Below are positions 17,286-27,724 of a stretch of DNA of 64,000 nucleotides, one piece after another. The position numbers and the translations under genes are program-made. The stretch spans positions 62,001 to 126,000 of the forward strand of contig PADC01000004.1 in the NCBI GenBank assembly GCA_002700385.1, in the 5' to 3' direction. The notes below the pieces were generated by a model. It was not told the origin of the DNA. It searched no databases and saw only the letters and a program-made list of their open reading frames with translations. The DNA is from Cycloclasticus sp. (GTDB taxonomy: Bacteria; Pseudomonadota; Gammaproteobacteria; Methylococcales; Cycloclasticaceae). Within the stretch, counting starts at the first letter, position 1; each line of letters opens with the position of its first letter.

Positions 17286-18473
17286 TTAATGATAGGTGGA
17301 GTGTTGTAACCTATTCAGTGGCTTTGCTAACAGTAGAATTGCCCCCGACATGACTAGATAAAAGAAATAAACAAACTGCCAATTAAACGTCTCCCCCATT
17401 AATAGACCAACAAAAGGCGTTCCTAATAAAATCCCAACTCCCTGTCCTGTCACAACAATACCTAATACTAAACCAATATTTTTAGGGTTTGCTGGCATTC
17501 TTGGCGCTTGTGCAAAAATAGCCGTAGGAATCATTCCTATCGTTACACCCAGGAAAGCCAGCAGCAACAAACCAACACCATCGCTATATTGGAAGTTAAA
17601 TACTATGCTGAAAACCAAGGCAACTAGAAAGGTTGGATAGATCATCATCTGCGTAGGTCTGATACCCCGATGAATTAACACGCTGCAAAGTGCACAACCT
17701 GGTATTACACATAGAGGTAGCAATGAACTAACCCATAAAGCTGAGTAACTACTCAATTGATGATTATTGATCAAGTAGGACGGTAAAAAAGTTAATAAAC
17801 TAAAGAGAATACAGGCAAAACAGACAAATACTGAGCTTAGAACGACAGCACCAAATACAAATTCTTTTGAATTACCCTCATTGTTAGTCTTCACTGACGT
17901 AAACGAAATATTAGGGATATATCGCAAAAGAAATAATAAGGGAACCGCCATTATACCCGTGGAAAACCATAACCAGCGCCAGCCGAGTTCTTGAAGAATA
18001 AGCGGTGCTGATAAAAACACAATAAAGCTGCCAGCGGGTATCCAAACCGACCAAACCCCCATACTTAAGCCCGTATCCGTTGGCTTGGAAAGGTGAGAGA
18101 TAAGTGTAGGAGCACAAACCGAAATCAAAATAATGGCAATCCCTTCAATCCCCCGAATAGCCATAATACTTGTGGAAGATTCAACCAAAAAACTAAAAGA
18201 AGTCGAAAAGAACAATAACAACAAAGCTATTTGTAAAATTCTTTTTGGGCCATATTGTTGCGAAAGTCTGCCTGCAATAATGCCGAGTAAAACAGTGGCA
18301 ACCGATACTAACGACATGATCCAGCCCACTTGAACAGCGTTTAACGCCAGTTCACGTTGTATAACCAGCAAAGCGGGACTTGCTTTTGAAATCGCGATAG
18401 AGGCTACCACACCAATAATAAAAGTTAGACCGATACCGATCCAATGCGTTGATTCTCTTTTATTCATAACCAT
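17286..18473 (-). CDS. Major facilitator superfamily transporter
   Basis: 395 residues with about 12 hydrophobic helices in two six-helix halves. The loop 2-3 signature GRLSQQYGPKR (A-motif) is near residue 67. Inner-membrane secondary transporter; substrate unknown. The sequence resembles the cyanate/nitrate-like or drug-type MFS groups only in general. Convergent with the LysR gene; the 227 bases between hold no supported gene. Confidence 0.82.
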   Translation of the reverse strand: MVMNKRESTHWIGIGLTFIIGVVASIAISKASPALLVIQRELALNAVQVGWIMSLVSVATVLLGIIAGRLSQQYGPKRILQIALLLLFFSTSFSFLVESSTSIMAIRGIEGIAIILISVCAPTLISHLSKPTDTGLSMGVWSVWIPAGSFIVFLSAPLILQELGWRWLWFSTGIMAVPLLFLLRYIPNISFTSVKTNNEGNSKEFVFGAVVLSSVFVCFACILFSLLTFLPSYLINNHQLSSYSALWVSSLLPLCVIPGCALCSVLIHRGIRPTQMMIYPTFLVALVFSIVFNFQYSDGVGLLLLAFLGVTIGMIPTAIFAQAPRMPANPKNIGLVLGIVVTGQGVGILLGTPFVGLLMGETFNWQFVYFFYLVMSGAILLLAKPLNRLQHSTYH

Positions 18474-18629
18474 TGTTTAAGCGCCTTTTTTTGGAGTGTT
18501 ATATATCAATAGTCATACCTTATAGTCGGTGAAATTACAGCTATCTGTATACTCCCTAAATTCATCGTTATAACACTCTTTCCTAATATTCCATACATAA
18601 AAAACGGCCGGCGAGCCCATAAATGAAGC

Positions 18630-18863
18630 CTATTGTTTATCCATGGGTATCCACATTTCATCATTTAGCCTACCACTTTCACGCATTAAGCAAGCTTCTT
18701 CCCAAACGCGTAATATTTGTTGCAACGGATATCTCATGCATTGCTAAGGCATTTGTTTCCCCTACTTTGCGCTCTAAATTTGAACAGATAAATAGACTAA
18801 CGAAATAACGACAGCGAAAGCCGCCAATATGTCACTAATCGCCCCTATTGCACCCCAATTCAT
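18630..18863 (-). pseudogene. Remnant of a small one-helix membrane protein gene
   Basis: The ATG at 18863 opens MNWGAIGAISDILAAFAVVISL followed by VYLSVQI and a stop at 18774. This is the typical start of a family of about 170-200-residue hypothetical proteins of marine gammaproteobacteria (MNW.AIG...ALAVV.SL.YLA.QI). Past the stop, in another frame, RVWEEACLMRESGRLNDEMW matches a later part of the same family. The middle and end are missing, so the gene has decayed. The flanks (18474-18629 and 18864-19155) hold nothing I can support. Confidence 0.55.
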
Positions 18864-19155
18864 AAACACCTCGTCAGTTGCATAAAAAACATATATATTC
18901 TTTAGCGCCTATCTTAAAAGGACACGATTACATCCGTAAAGCCCCGGTGTTAACTCGGCGTATTTTCTGTGTTTTGAAATGCGGGTCAAGCTTGAGACGT
19001 TCTAGATGGAATAAACAAGACACTAACCCCAGCTTATTTGTATTAACCTTGATTTATTTTAAGCAAGTTATAACGACTTTAGAAGATAAGTTACGTTGGG
19101 CGACAACGCCATTTCAATTATAATACCGACCTCTTAAATATTTTCTTACAACTAT

Positions 19156-19605
19156 ATGATCTGGAAACCCAATGTCACCGTGGCCTCTATAATTGAGATA
19201 GACGGTAAGTTTTTAATGGTTGAAGAAGAATCTGCAGCAGGCCCTGTGCTGAATCAACCGGCAGGACACCTTGAACCTAATGAGAGTATGCAACAGGCTG
19301 TCATAAGGGAAACACTGGAAGAAACGGGGCATTCATTTACTCCGACTTCTATTGTGGGCTCTTACCTGTGGCATAACCCGGACAATGAAACAACGTATTT
19401 TCGAACAACCTACCAAGGGGAAGTCTGTCTCGAAACGGTCAATGATGCACTTGATGACGGCATTATTCAGGCCCTATGGATGAGTTTGGATGAGATTAAA
19501 AATAATCAACAACGCCTTAGAAGCCCTGTTATTTTGGAAAGTATCAATGATTACCTTAATGGCCAGACATACCCGCTTAGACTCATCAAGTCTTTGCTTA
19601 AATAA
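19156..19605 (+). CDS. nudJ: NUDIX phosphatase NudJ
   Basis: 149 residues. The Nudix box is complete: GHLEPNESMQQAVIRETLEE followed by TG. N-terminal KPNVTVASI and the C-terminal LRSPVILESINDY and YPLRLI match NudJ, which dephosphorylates nucleoside di/triphosphates and hydroxymethylpyrimidine diphosphate. It lies 22 bases before mnmA, the same gene order as in Escherichia coli. Confidence 0.88.
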   Translation: MIWKPNVTVASIIEIDGKFLMVEEESAAGPVLNQPAGHLEPNESMQQAVIRETLEETGHSFTPTSIVGSYLWHNPDNETTYFRTTYQGEVCLETVNDALDDGIIQALWMSLDEIKNNQQRLRSPVILESINDYLNGQTYPLRLIKSLLK

Positions 19606-19627
19606 ATCACTTAACCTGTTGTATTAA

Positions 19628-20722
19628 ATGAAAAAAAATAATGTCATGATCGGTATGTCAGGTGGAGTGGACTCCTCTGTTGCGGCCTTACTTTTGTTAG
19701 AAGAAGGTCACGATGTAACCGGTTTGTTCATGAAAAACTGGGACGAGGATGATGGCAGTGAATACTGTACTGCTAAAGAGGATTTAGACGATGCACAGCA
19801 GGTTTGTGACAAACTCGGTATAACGTTAAAAACTGTTAATTTTGCGGCAGAATATTGGGATAACGTATTCGAAGACTTTTTGAGCGAGTATGCCGCGGGA
19901 CGGACACCAAACCCGGATATTCTTTGTAATCGTGAAATTAAATTCAAAGCATTTTTAGATTACGCGACTGAACTGGGTGCTGATTACATCGCAACCGGGC
20001 ACTACACGCGAATCACTCAAAAAAATAACCAATACCAATTACTCCGTGGACTCGATTCAAACAAAGACCAAAGCTATTTCCTTTATACGCTTGGGCAACA
20101 TCAGCTGAGCCGATCCATGTTCCCTATTGGCAACATGGAAAAACCCGCTGTCAGAGAACTTGCGAAAAAAGCAGGCTTTATTAATAGTCGGAAAAAAGAC
20201 AGTACGGGTATCTGCTTTATTGGCGAGCGAAAATTTAAAGACTTTTTACAGCGTTATTTACCTGCTCAACCGGGTAAAATAAACACACCCGAGGGCGAAA
20301 CCATCGGTGAACACCAAGGTTTAATGTATTACACATTAGGTCAACGCCAAGGGCTTGGTATTGGTGGCATTAAAACCGCATCGGAAGCGCCTTGGTATGT
20401 TGTAAAAAAAGACCTCATCAATAACATCTTAGTTGTTGCTCAGGGGCATGATCACACTCTGATGCAAAGTAATCATCTTGAGGCTTCACAATTAAGTTGG
20501 GTTAACGGTTCACCTGTTTCATCCGATTTCCGTTGTACGGCTAAAACACGTTACCGCCAAAAAGACCAAGCTTGCAACGTTCAAATGAACAATGATGGCA
20601 GTTGCCGCGTTCAATTTGATCAGCAGCAGCGCGCTGTGACACCCGGCCAATCCGTTGTTTTTTATGATAACGACACCTGTCTTGGTGGCGGTATAATAGA
20701 CACCACTTCTTCTATAAACTGA
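19628..20722 (+). CDS. mnmA: tRNA-specific 2-thiouridylase MnmA
   Basis: 364 residues. The PP-loop GMSGGVDSS (9-17) binds ATP. Catalytic cysteines C100 ([12 protein letters not shown]) and C196 (STGICFIGE) form the persulfide pair. The enzyme thiolates U34 of tRNA-Lys, -Glu and -Gln. Between nudJ and purB; the hflD gene that separates mnmA and purB in enterics is absent here, leaving 18 bases. Confidence 0.97.
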   Translation: MKKNNVMIGMSGGVDSSVAALLLLEEGHDVTGLFMKNWDEDDGSEYCTAKEDLDDAQQVCDKLGITLKTVNFAAEYWDNVFEDFLSEYAAGRTPNPDILCNREIKFKAFLDYATELGADYIATGHYTRITQKNNQYQLLRGLDSNKDQSYFLYTLGQHQLSRSMFPIGNMEKPAVRELAKKAGFINSRKKDSTGICFIGERKFKDFLQRYLPAQPGKINTPEGETIGEHQGLMYYTLGQRQGLGIGGIKTASEAPWYVVKKDLINNILVVAQGHDHTLMQSNHLEASQLSWVNGSPVSSDFRCTAKTRYRQKDQACNVQMNNDGSCRVQFDQQQRAVTPGQSVVFYDNDTCLGGGIIDTTSSIN

Positions 20723-20740
20723 TAACTGACGATATTTTAA

Positions 20741-22120
<1,380 letters not shown>

Positions 22121-22155
22121 AACGTGAGGCGCATCAAAGTTTAGCCAATGTGAGT

Positions 22156-22164
22156 TGCTATAAT
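22156..22164 (+). promoter_or_regulatory. Extended -10 promoter in purB-22325 gap
   Basis: TGCTATAAT is a perfect extended -10 element. No good -35 is visible, which extended -10 promoters tolerate. Transcription would begin near 22171 and reach the terminator at 22259. Confidence 0.55.
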
Positions 22165-22170
22165 TAACGT

Positions 22171-22259
22171 CAACAAGGTTTTTAGAGTTCTTTTCCCCTC
22201 TTCTATCTTATGGCTTAAACCCTTGTTCCTAAAACCGAATCATCTGATTCGGTTTTTTT
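22171..22259 (+). ncRNA. Candidate small RNA between purB and the next gene
   Basis: About 89 bases between a perfect extended -10 and a strong intrinsic terminator, with no coding potential. AACAAGG near its 5' end can pair with CCTTGTT just before the terminator hairpin, leaving a pyrimidine-rich loop (ttcttttcccctcttc). This looks like a small regulatory RNA rather than a leader, because the terminator stops it before the next gene. Confidence 0.5.
22231..22259 (+). terminator. Intrinsic terminator
   Basis: AAAACCGAATCA (22231-22242) and TGATTCGGTTTT (22245-22256) pair perfectly over 12 bases with a 2-base loop and a T run. It ends either purB transcription or the candidate small RNA. Confidence 0.85.
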
Positions 22260-22324
22260 GTTAGGTTGCTATTCGTAACAAGCACTGGTTAACTATCCAT
22301 ATCTTTTTTACAGAGGATTTTTCA

Positions 22325-22843
22325 ATGTCTATATATCAGCTTGAACAGGCTGTTTTTAGAGAAACAAAAACAACGTTTGACTTAACATCTTATGAAGAAG
22401 ATATAAAAGCGTTGACTTCTCTCATTAATCAGACTCAAAACGAAATATGTATTTTTAGTCACTTATTAAGTCCAATGATTTTTGATACAGAACCCGTTGT
22501 TTCTGCCTGTGAAAAATTTTGCCTAAAAAACCATCGCACTAAAATTAACGTACTGGTTGATGAAACACGCCCAATAACACGTATTTCACATCGGTTATTA
22601 GGTTTATCGCACCGTTTTTCTAGCAGTGTCTTTTTTAAAAAAACGGCTTCCGATCTCCCGCTGCGAGAGGATGATTTCGTTTGCTTTGATAAAAGTGCCT
22701 ATTTCCAATTACCTCATCATCAACATTATGCCGGTCGCTGTAATTTTTCTGATGCAGACCGCACATCCAAATTATTGGTTTTTTTTAAAGAAGCATGGGA
22801 ACGGAGTGAACCCGATATTGAACTCCGTTCAATACCATTATGA
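22325..22843 (+). CDS. Conserved hypothetical protein (possibly DUF7931-like)
   Basis: 172 residues, no signal peptide or membrane segment, preceded by AGAGGA. The start (LEQAVFRETKTTFDLTSYEEDI) and middle (INQTQNEICIFSHLLSPMIFD, KINVLVDETRPI) recall a conserved proteobacterial family that resembles half of a phospholipase-D-like fold; I link it to DUF7931 only tentatively. Its stop overlaps the next start (ATGA), so the two are translated together. Function unknown. Confidence 0.7.
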   Translation: MSIYQLEQAVFRETKTTFDLTSYEEDIKALTSLINQTQNEICIFSHLLSPMIFDTEPVVSACEKFCLKNHRTKINVLVDETRPITRISHRLLGLSHRFSSSVFFKKTASDLPLREDDFVCFDKSAYFQLPHHQHYAGRCNFSDADRTSKLLVFFKEAWERSEPDIELRSIPL

Positions 22844-23667
22844 GCAAAAAATTAACGGTCATTTTATTGTTGTTGCCCTTTGCAGCGCCCGCTGTTGCGC
22901 AACTGATCTTTTACCCGTTAAAACACAAAATGCCAGCGGAGGTTATTCCTGGCGTACAAGCTTTCTTGCAACCTTCTGAAACAGTGGCTGCTGGTCATAA
23001 TGAGCTCATATTACGCCTTGAGTCGAAAAATATTGCTGAAATTAAACGGCTTATTGAAAAGCTGGATCAACCTGCTCATCGCCTCCTTATATTTGTTAAT
23101 CATGATGGGCGATTCAATAGGCAAACAGAAGGATATAACGTGAATCAGCAAATACAACTTGGCGTTGGTGCTAAGGCAAATAATAACTATCAAGGCCAAG
23201 TTAATATCTACAGTAATACCAGTGACAAACAAGGTAAAAACAATCAATCCATACAAGTTTTAGAAGGACACACGGCCTATCTTTCGATGGGTGTCAACGA
23301 GCCGGTCACTGATTTTCAAGTTCAGCGTCACGGTGCGTATAGCCATATTTCGAGTTCTACACGCTATCGTGAGGCTTCAAAAGGCTTTTATATCACTCCG
23401 CGTTTATCAAATGAAACCGTTATGTTAGAAATAGCGCCCCATTATGAAGAACCGCTCTCTAAGGGTATACCATCCGCTCACTTTACACGGGCCTCAACAG
23501 TGATACGTGGACGGTTAAATACCTGGATACAATTGGCTGGACTATCAGACGATACAACCCACTCGACACGTGAAATTTTGGGGCGGACAATTCAAACCCG
23601 TCATAAAAATAATACCATTTGGGTAAAAGTTGTGGACCTGGATGCAAAAAACTCCTCCCTAAAATAA
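22840..23667 (+). CDS. Exported secretin-N-domain-like protein
   Basis: 275 residues. A clear signal peptide (MSKKLTVILLLLPFAAPAVAQ). Residues about 50-80 (NELILRLESKNIAEIKRLIEKLDQP) match the short N-domain found in secretins of type II/III/IV systems. There is no outer-membrane gate domain, so this is not a full secretin. The rest is beta-rich and polar. Probably periplasmic. It overlaps the upstream gene by 4 bases and its 3' end overlaps the convergent kinase gene by 9. Confidence 0.7.
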   Translation: MSKKLTVILLLLPFAAPAVAQLIFYPLKHKMPAEVIPGVQAFLQPSETVAAGHNELILRLESKNIAEIKRLIEKLDQPAHRLLIFVNHDGRFNRQTEGYNVNQQIQLGVGAKANNNYQGQVNIYSNTSDKQGKNNQSIQVLEGHTAYLSMGVNEPVTDFQVQRHGAYSHISSSTRYREASKGFYITPRLSNETVMLEIAPHYEEPLSKGIPSAHFTRASTVIRGRLNTWIQLAGLSDDTTHSTREILGRTIQTRHKNNTIWVKVVDLDAKNSSLK

Positions 23668-25020
23668 TGATTTAGGAAGAGTAACGATCCATTTTTGCCC
23701 ACCTGAAGCAGCTTTTTCAGATTTTAATTGACCCTTGTAAAGCGAGACTAATTCGTTAACAACGGCAAGTCCAATGCCATGGCCATTAACTGATTGATCG
23801 GCTCTGATCCCACGTCGTAATACATTCTTAAGTTCATCATCAGGAATACCCGGGCCATCATCTTCAATGATAATTTGAATGTCTTTTGAATTTTTATTAC
23901 TCGAGCTATTAATGTCGATGCGAACTTCTGAATTTGCCCATTTAAATGCGTTATCCAGTAAATTACCAAACAACTCAAAAAGGTCCCCTTTTTCAGCTTT
24001 AAATCTCAAGCCCTGTTCAATATGACAGACAACGCGAAGTGCCTTTTCAGCATAAACTTTTTCCAATGAATCGATCACTTGTTGAACAATTGACTTAATA
24101 TCCAAAGCTTTTGACAGTGTTTGAGAGCCCTTAGCCGCGGCTTTTTGTAATTGATAATCTACTAATTGACCCATTATCAGCGTTTGGCTTTTTATTGTTT
24201 TTTTATCGATATCGGTCAGTTTTTTTTGCTCATAAATGCCCGTTAATACAGATAAAGGGGTTTTTAAACTATGTGCTAAGTCCGCAAGAGTATCTCTATA
24301 TCGTCTTAGGTGTGAACGTTCATTATCAATCAGTCTATTCAATGTGTTTGCTATATCTTTCAGCTCATCACTGTAATGGTTTTCAAGGGATTGTTTTTCT
24401 CCTTGATGGATTTTTTCCAAATCAGACACAATATTTTGTAGAGGTTGAAGACTAAATCTAATAATCCAAAATTGAAGCATGATTAAAAAAACACCGATTC
24501 CACCCAACCATTGCCAAAGAACAGAGCGAAACCCTGCCACTTGATGAGCTACACCAAGGGTTGAATCAATGACGACAAATTCAAACGGTGTCGTTTGACC
24601 AAACACACTTTCGAGGGTTGCTTTATAATGTAAAGCAATACTTGCCACCCCATTTTTATCGGTCTTAATGTACGTTTTTTGTCCAGGTTTAAGGTGTTGA
24701 GCCGGTTCAATCGTTTCTCCTGCTGAGGAAATACTGCGCCATACAGCTTGTGCATTATCATTAAAAATATACGCGTATAACCCAGAATCAATTTGTGAGA
24801 AACGAGGTTCAGAAAGACTCGACGGCATGACCAAGCGATTTTTTTTGCTCACCTCTGCTACAGCAAGAATTGAATAAAGGTGTATCTGCAACCGATCATT
24901 TAAAGCACTTTGCGCCCCCTGTTTATAGGCTGCATCTAACACAAAACCGGCAAGCCCTAAAAAACAAAATAAAACAACACTCGCAGACAGGATGAGTCGA
25001 GACTGAATACTCCTGTTCAT
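23659..25020 (-). CDS. PhoQ/QseC-like sensor histidine kinase
   Basis: 453 residues. Two membrane helices (about 8-30 and 165-185) flank a periplasmic sensor. A HAMP region is followed by the dimerisation/phosphoacceptor helix with H250 (LADLAHSLKTPLSVL). The ATPase domain has the N box (GNLLDNAFKWA) and G box (EDDGPGIPDDE). It sits 11 bases after the response regulator on the same strand; a PepSY protein precedes both. The PepSY-RR-HK order and the SLKTPL H-box point to the PhoPQ-like class; the signal is not known. Confidence 0.9.
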   Translation of the reverse strand: MNRSIQSRLILSASVVLFCFLGLAGFVLDAAYKQGAQSALNDRLQIHLYSILAVAEVSKKNRLVMPSSLSEPRFSQIDSGLYAYIFNDNAQAVWRSISSAGETIEPAQHLKPGQKTYIKTDKNGVASIALHYKATLESVFGQTTPFEFVVIDSTLGVAHQVAGFRSVLWQWLGGIGVFLIMLQFWIIRFSLQPLQNIVSDLEKIHQGEKQSLENHYSDELKDIANTLNRLIDNERSHLRRYRDTLADLAHSLKTPLSVLTGIYEQKKLTDIDKKTIKSQTLIMGQLVDYQLQKAAAKGSQTLSKALDIKSIVQQVIDSLEKVYAEKALRVVCHIEQGLRFKAEKGDLFELFGNLLDNAFKWANSEVRIDINSSSNKNSKDIQIIIEDDGPGIPDDELKNVLRRGIRADQSVNGHGIGLAVVNELVSLYKGQLKSEKAASGGQKWIVTLPKSLF

Positions 25021-25031
25021 TACTTAATTGC

Positions 25032-25715
25032 TTATGAATGATCGAGGGGGATGGAAAAACGGTAACCTCTGCCGCGCAAGGTTTCAATTGGCCTGTATCT
25101 GTCGCCGGGGTCTAATTTTTTTCGTAACCGACCGACAAAAACTTCAATCACATTACTGTCTCGATCAAAATCCTGGTCATATAGATGTTCGGTAATTTCT
25201 GTTTTAGACATCACCTTGCCTGAATGTAACATCATGTATTCAAGCATTTTATATTCATAGGCGGTTAACTCCACAGCTTTATCCTCGACCATCACGCGTT
25301 GTGCATTTGTATCAAGCTGTATTGGTCCGCATGTAAGGAGCGGTGTTGCTATGCCTGCTGAACGTCGGATGAGCGCATTGACTCTGGCCAATAATTCTTC
25401 GCTATGAAACGGTTTAGCCAAATAGTCATCAGCGCCTGCTTCAAGCCCTTCCACCTTCTCTTCCCAACGAGTTCGAGCGGTTAAAATCAAGATTGGAAAA
25501 TTAATGCCCTTACTACGAAACTGTTTAATAACATCCAAACCGGATATATCGGGTAAACCTAAATCAATGATAGCAACGTCAATAGCATATTCAGCGCCAT
25601 AATAAAGGGCATCTGCGCCCGCGTCAGTGGCATCAACAGCAAAACCTTTTTCGCTGAGCTTATCAACTAATTGTCTTTGTAATACTTCGTCGTCCTCAAC
25701 AACAAGCACTCTCAT
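25032..25715 (-). CDS. OmpR-family response regulator, PhoP/QseB-like
   Basis: 227 residues. The receiver has acidic E7-D8-D9, phosphoacceptor D51 (IIDLGLPDISG) and a switch Lys in LAKPFHSEELLARV. The C-terminal winged helix (about 125-220) has ELTAYEYKMLEYMM and DSNVIEVFVGRLRKKLDPG. It pairs with the adjacent kinase; the PepSY gene 34 bases upstream is probably in the same transcript. Confidence 0.93.
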   Translation of the reverse strand: MRVLVVEDDEVLQRQLVDKLSEKGFAVDATDAGADALYYGAEYAIDVAIIDLGLPDISGLDVIKQFRSKGINFPILILTARTRWEEKVEGLEAGADDYLAKPFHSEELLARVNALIRRSAGIATPLLTCGPIQLDTNAQRVMVEDKAVELTAYEYKMLEYMMLHSGKVMSKTEITEHLYDQDFDRDSNVIEVFVGRLRKKLDPGDRYRPIETLRGRGYRFSIPLDHS

Positions 25716-25749
25716 AGTAGATTCCTTCGCAACGCTAGCTTGCGCCGAA

Positions 25750-26010
25750 TTATTCGGTTTGAATTTGAATTTTTTTAACGTGCCCTTGGCTCGTGAGCAC
25801 TTTTATCTCATGAACTGCCTGGCCATTAATTTGCCGCGTTTTAGCATCCAGTATTTTGCCTTTTTTCTCACCTTTAACCTTATTGATGGCTTGATCTAAC
25901 GTCATGTTATCGGCTTGCGCTAAGATAATTGTTGTATCACACGCTAAAGCAGGGGTAGACATCATGATGCTGCAAACAAAAGCCAGTAAAAGTAAGTTTA
26001 TGGGGCGCAT
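25750..26010 (-). CDS. PepSY-domain exported protein
   Basis: 86 residues. Signal peptide (MRPINLLLLAFVCSIM, cleaved near ALA-CD) and one PepSY domain with the pattern TLDQAINKVK...GKILDAKTRQINGQAVHEIKVL. PepSY proteins often accompany PhoPQ-like systems and may modulate the sensor from the periplasm. First gene of the PepSY-regulator-kinase operon. Confidence 0.85.
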   Translation of the reverse strand: MRPINLLLLAFVCSIMMSTPALACDTTIILAQADNMTLDQAINKVKGEKKGKILDAKTRQINGQAVHEIKVLTSQGHVKKIQIQTE

Positions 26011-26090
26011 AATTTTTTAATTTTCATTAAGTAATAAGTAGTTTAAACAGCACGAATGAATCTTAACTGAACAATTGACACCTTTCTTAC

Positions 26091-27059
26091 CTAGTGCCAA
26101 GAGGCATTATATTGCGTTGATAATTTGGCGATAAGTTCGGCCATAGCGCCTCCCATGCCTTTAGTTAGCCGCTCAATAAACGGTGGTTGAGAGGTAAAAT
26201 CAACGATTTTCTCTTCTCCAATTTCGTTTTTAGCAACCGATTGCGCATTACCAATAGCATCGGTTAGTCCCAGTTGAATGCTTTTAGAGCCTGCCCAGAC
26301 AAGGCCACTGAACAAATCGGAATTATCTGTTAAACGATCACCACGCCCCGCTTTTACTGATTGTATAAACTCATGGTGAATATCATTTAACATTTTTTTA
26401 ACATGGGCCTTTTCGCTGGAGTTAACTTTAGAAAATGGATCCAAAAACCCTTTATGTTCTCCGGCAGTGTATAAACGGCGCTCAATACCCAGCATTTTCA
26501 TCGACTCAGTAAAACCAAAGCCATTCATTACAACACCTATTGAGCCCACAATACTGGATTGATTAACAAATATTTTGTCAGCAGCTGATGCAATATAATA
26601 ACAACCAGAGGCACATATATCTTCGACGACGGCATGAATAGGCATGTCAGGGTTGTTTTTCTTAATGTCTCGAATAGCTTCGTAAACATAGCTGGACTGT
26701 ACTGGGCTCCCGCCTGGAGAATTAACACGGAGAATCACGCCTTTTGTATTAGGGTCTTTTACCGCACTGTTAATGCTTTTTATAATACTCTCAGCATCTG
26801 CTTGACCACCGGAAACAATAACGCCTTTCACATCAACAACTGCCGTATGGGAGCCTCTTGAAATGGCTGTGCCATCTGTTAAAGGGGACATGGTAAGGAT
26901 ACTGATAAAAACAATATACGCTAAAAATAGCAGCTTAAAAAATATGCTCCAACGCCTTGACCTGCGTTGTTCAACTACAGATGCAAGGGCTACCTTTTCT
27001 AGAACTGAGCGTTCCCATTGTGGATTATTTTCCATGTCTTTATCTTTGTTGAACATCAT
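26091..27059 (-). CDS. Signal peptide peptidase SppA-like S49 serine protease
   Basis: 322 residues. One N-terminal membrane helix (about 38-60) anchors a periplasmic S49 domain. The Ser/Lys dyad is visible as S151 (CASGCYYIASAAD) and K203 (EHKGFLDPF). It degrades cleaved signal peptides and membrane fragments. It lies 2 bases downstream of the HAD gene; rluC-HAD-S49 is a common order in gammaproteobacteria. The size is of the short SppA type rather than the double-domain enteric protein. Confidence 0.9.
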   Translation of the reverse strand: MMFNKDKDMENNPQWERSVLEKVALASVVEQRRSRRWSIFFKLLFLAYIVFISILTMSPLTDGTAISRGSHTAVVDVKGVIVSGGQADAESIIKSINSAVKDPNTKGVILRVNSPGGSPVQSSYVYEAIRDIKKNNPDMPIHAVVEDICASGCYYIASAADKIFVNQSSIVGSIGVVMNGFGFTESMKMLGIERRLYTAGEHKGFLDPFSKVNSSEKAHVKKMLNDIHHEFIQSVKAGRGDRLTDNSDLFSGLVWAGSKSIQLGLTDAIGNAQSVAKNEIGEEKIVDFTSQPPFIERLTKGMGGAMAELIAKLSTQYNASWH

Positions 27060-27061
27060 TA

Positions 27062-27706
27062 TTACCTCGAAAAAATTTCACTTAAATTGTTTATACACGC
27101 TATGGGGGCATGTTCTTTCAATACTTCGTATGAATGAGCGCCTGTCGTTACACCAATACTCGCGACGCCTGCATTTTTAGCCATAGCCAGATCTAACGTC
27201 GAATCCCCAATCATCAATACCTTATCTGGTTCGACGCCACTTTCTTGCATAATATCAAACAACATATGCGGACTGGGTTTAGATTGCATTTTTTCAGCGC
27301 ATCTTAAATAGTCAAAAAATGACCTGATCCCTGTTCCATCGAGGCTTCTATCCAAACCCATTTGACCTTTACCTGTGGCAATCGCTAGGGTTTTATTCAT
27401 ATTTTTTAGCTCTTGTAAAACAGGCAAAGCATCACTAAATAAATCATCCTCAGATACGTCTTTCGTCATGTATTTTTGTCGATACGCATTGACCATCGCA
27501 CTTTTTTGTTCTTCGTTGATATCGGGAAAAAGGGCCCACATGGCTTGCGAAAGGCTTAAGCCAATGACATCTTTGCATTGTTGTTTAGTCGGCAGTTCAA
27601 AATCCTGAAGTTGTGCCATCTGCTGAATACATTCAACAATCCAATCAATCGAGTCTACGAGCGTTCCATCCCAATCGAAAACAATCAATTCATAATTTTT
27701 AATCAT
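27062..27706 (-). CDS. HAD-family phosphatase, Gph-like
   Basis: 214 residues. Motif I FDWDGTLVDS (D10, D12), motif II (ATGKG), motif III lysine (SKPSPHM) and motif IV (MIGDSTLD) are all present. Likely a phosphoglycolate-like or nucleotide phosphatase; substrate not defined. The chosen ATG lies within a 13-base tandem repeat after the rluC stop, so the translational coupling is unusual. Confidence 0.9.
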   Translation of the reverse strand: MIKNYELIVFDWDGTLVDSIDWIVECIQQMAQLQDFELPTKQQCKDVIGLSLSQAMWALFPDINEEQKSAMVNAYRQKYMTKDVSEDDLFSDALPVLQELKNMNKTLAIATGKGQMGLDRSLDGTGIRSFFDYLRCAEKMQSKPSPHMLFDIMQESGVEPDKVLMIGDSTLDLAMAKNAGVASIGVTTGAHSYEVLKEHAPIACINNLSEIFSR

Positions 27707-27724
27707 AATTTTTAATCATAATTT
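27691..27724 (-). repeat. 13-base tandem repeat at the rluC/HAD junction
   Basis: The unit cataatttttaat occurs twice (27691-27703, 27704-27716) and a third time in part (27717-27724). Each copy carries an ATG on the minus strand. The outermost ATG overlaps the rluC stop (ATGA) but opens only MIKNYD before a stop. The middle one starts the HAD protein. Confidence 0.75.

Noticed and set aside
18878..19123. 81-codon frame before nudJ
   Set aside because: Unusual composition, no family, no ribosome site; likely chance.
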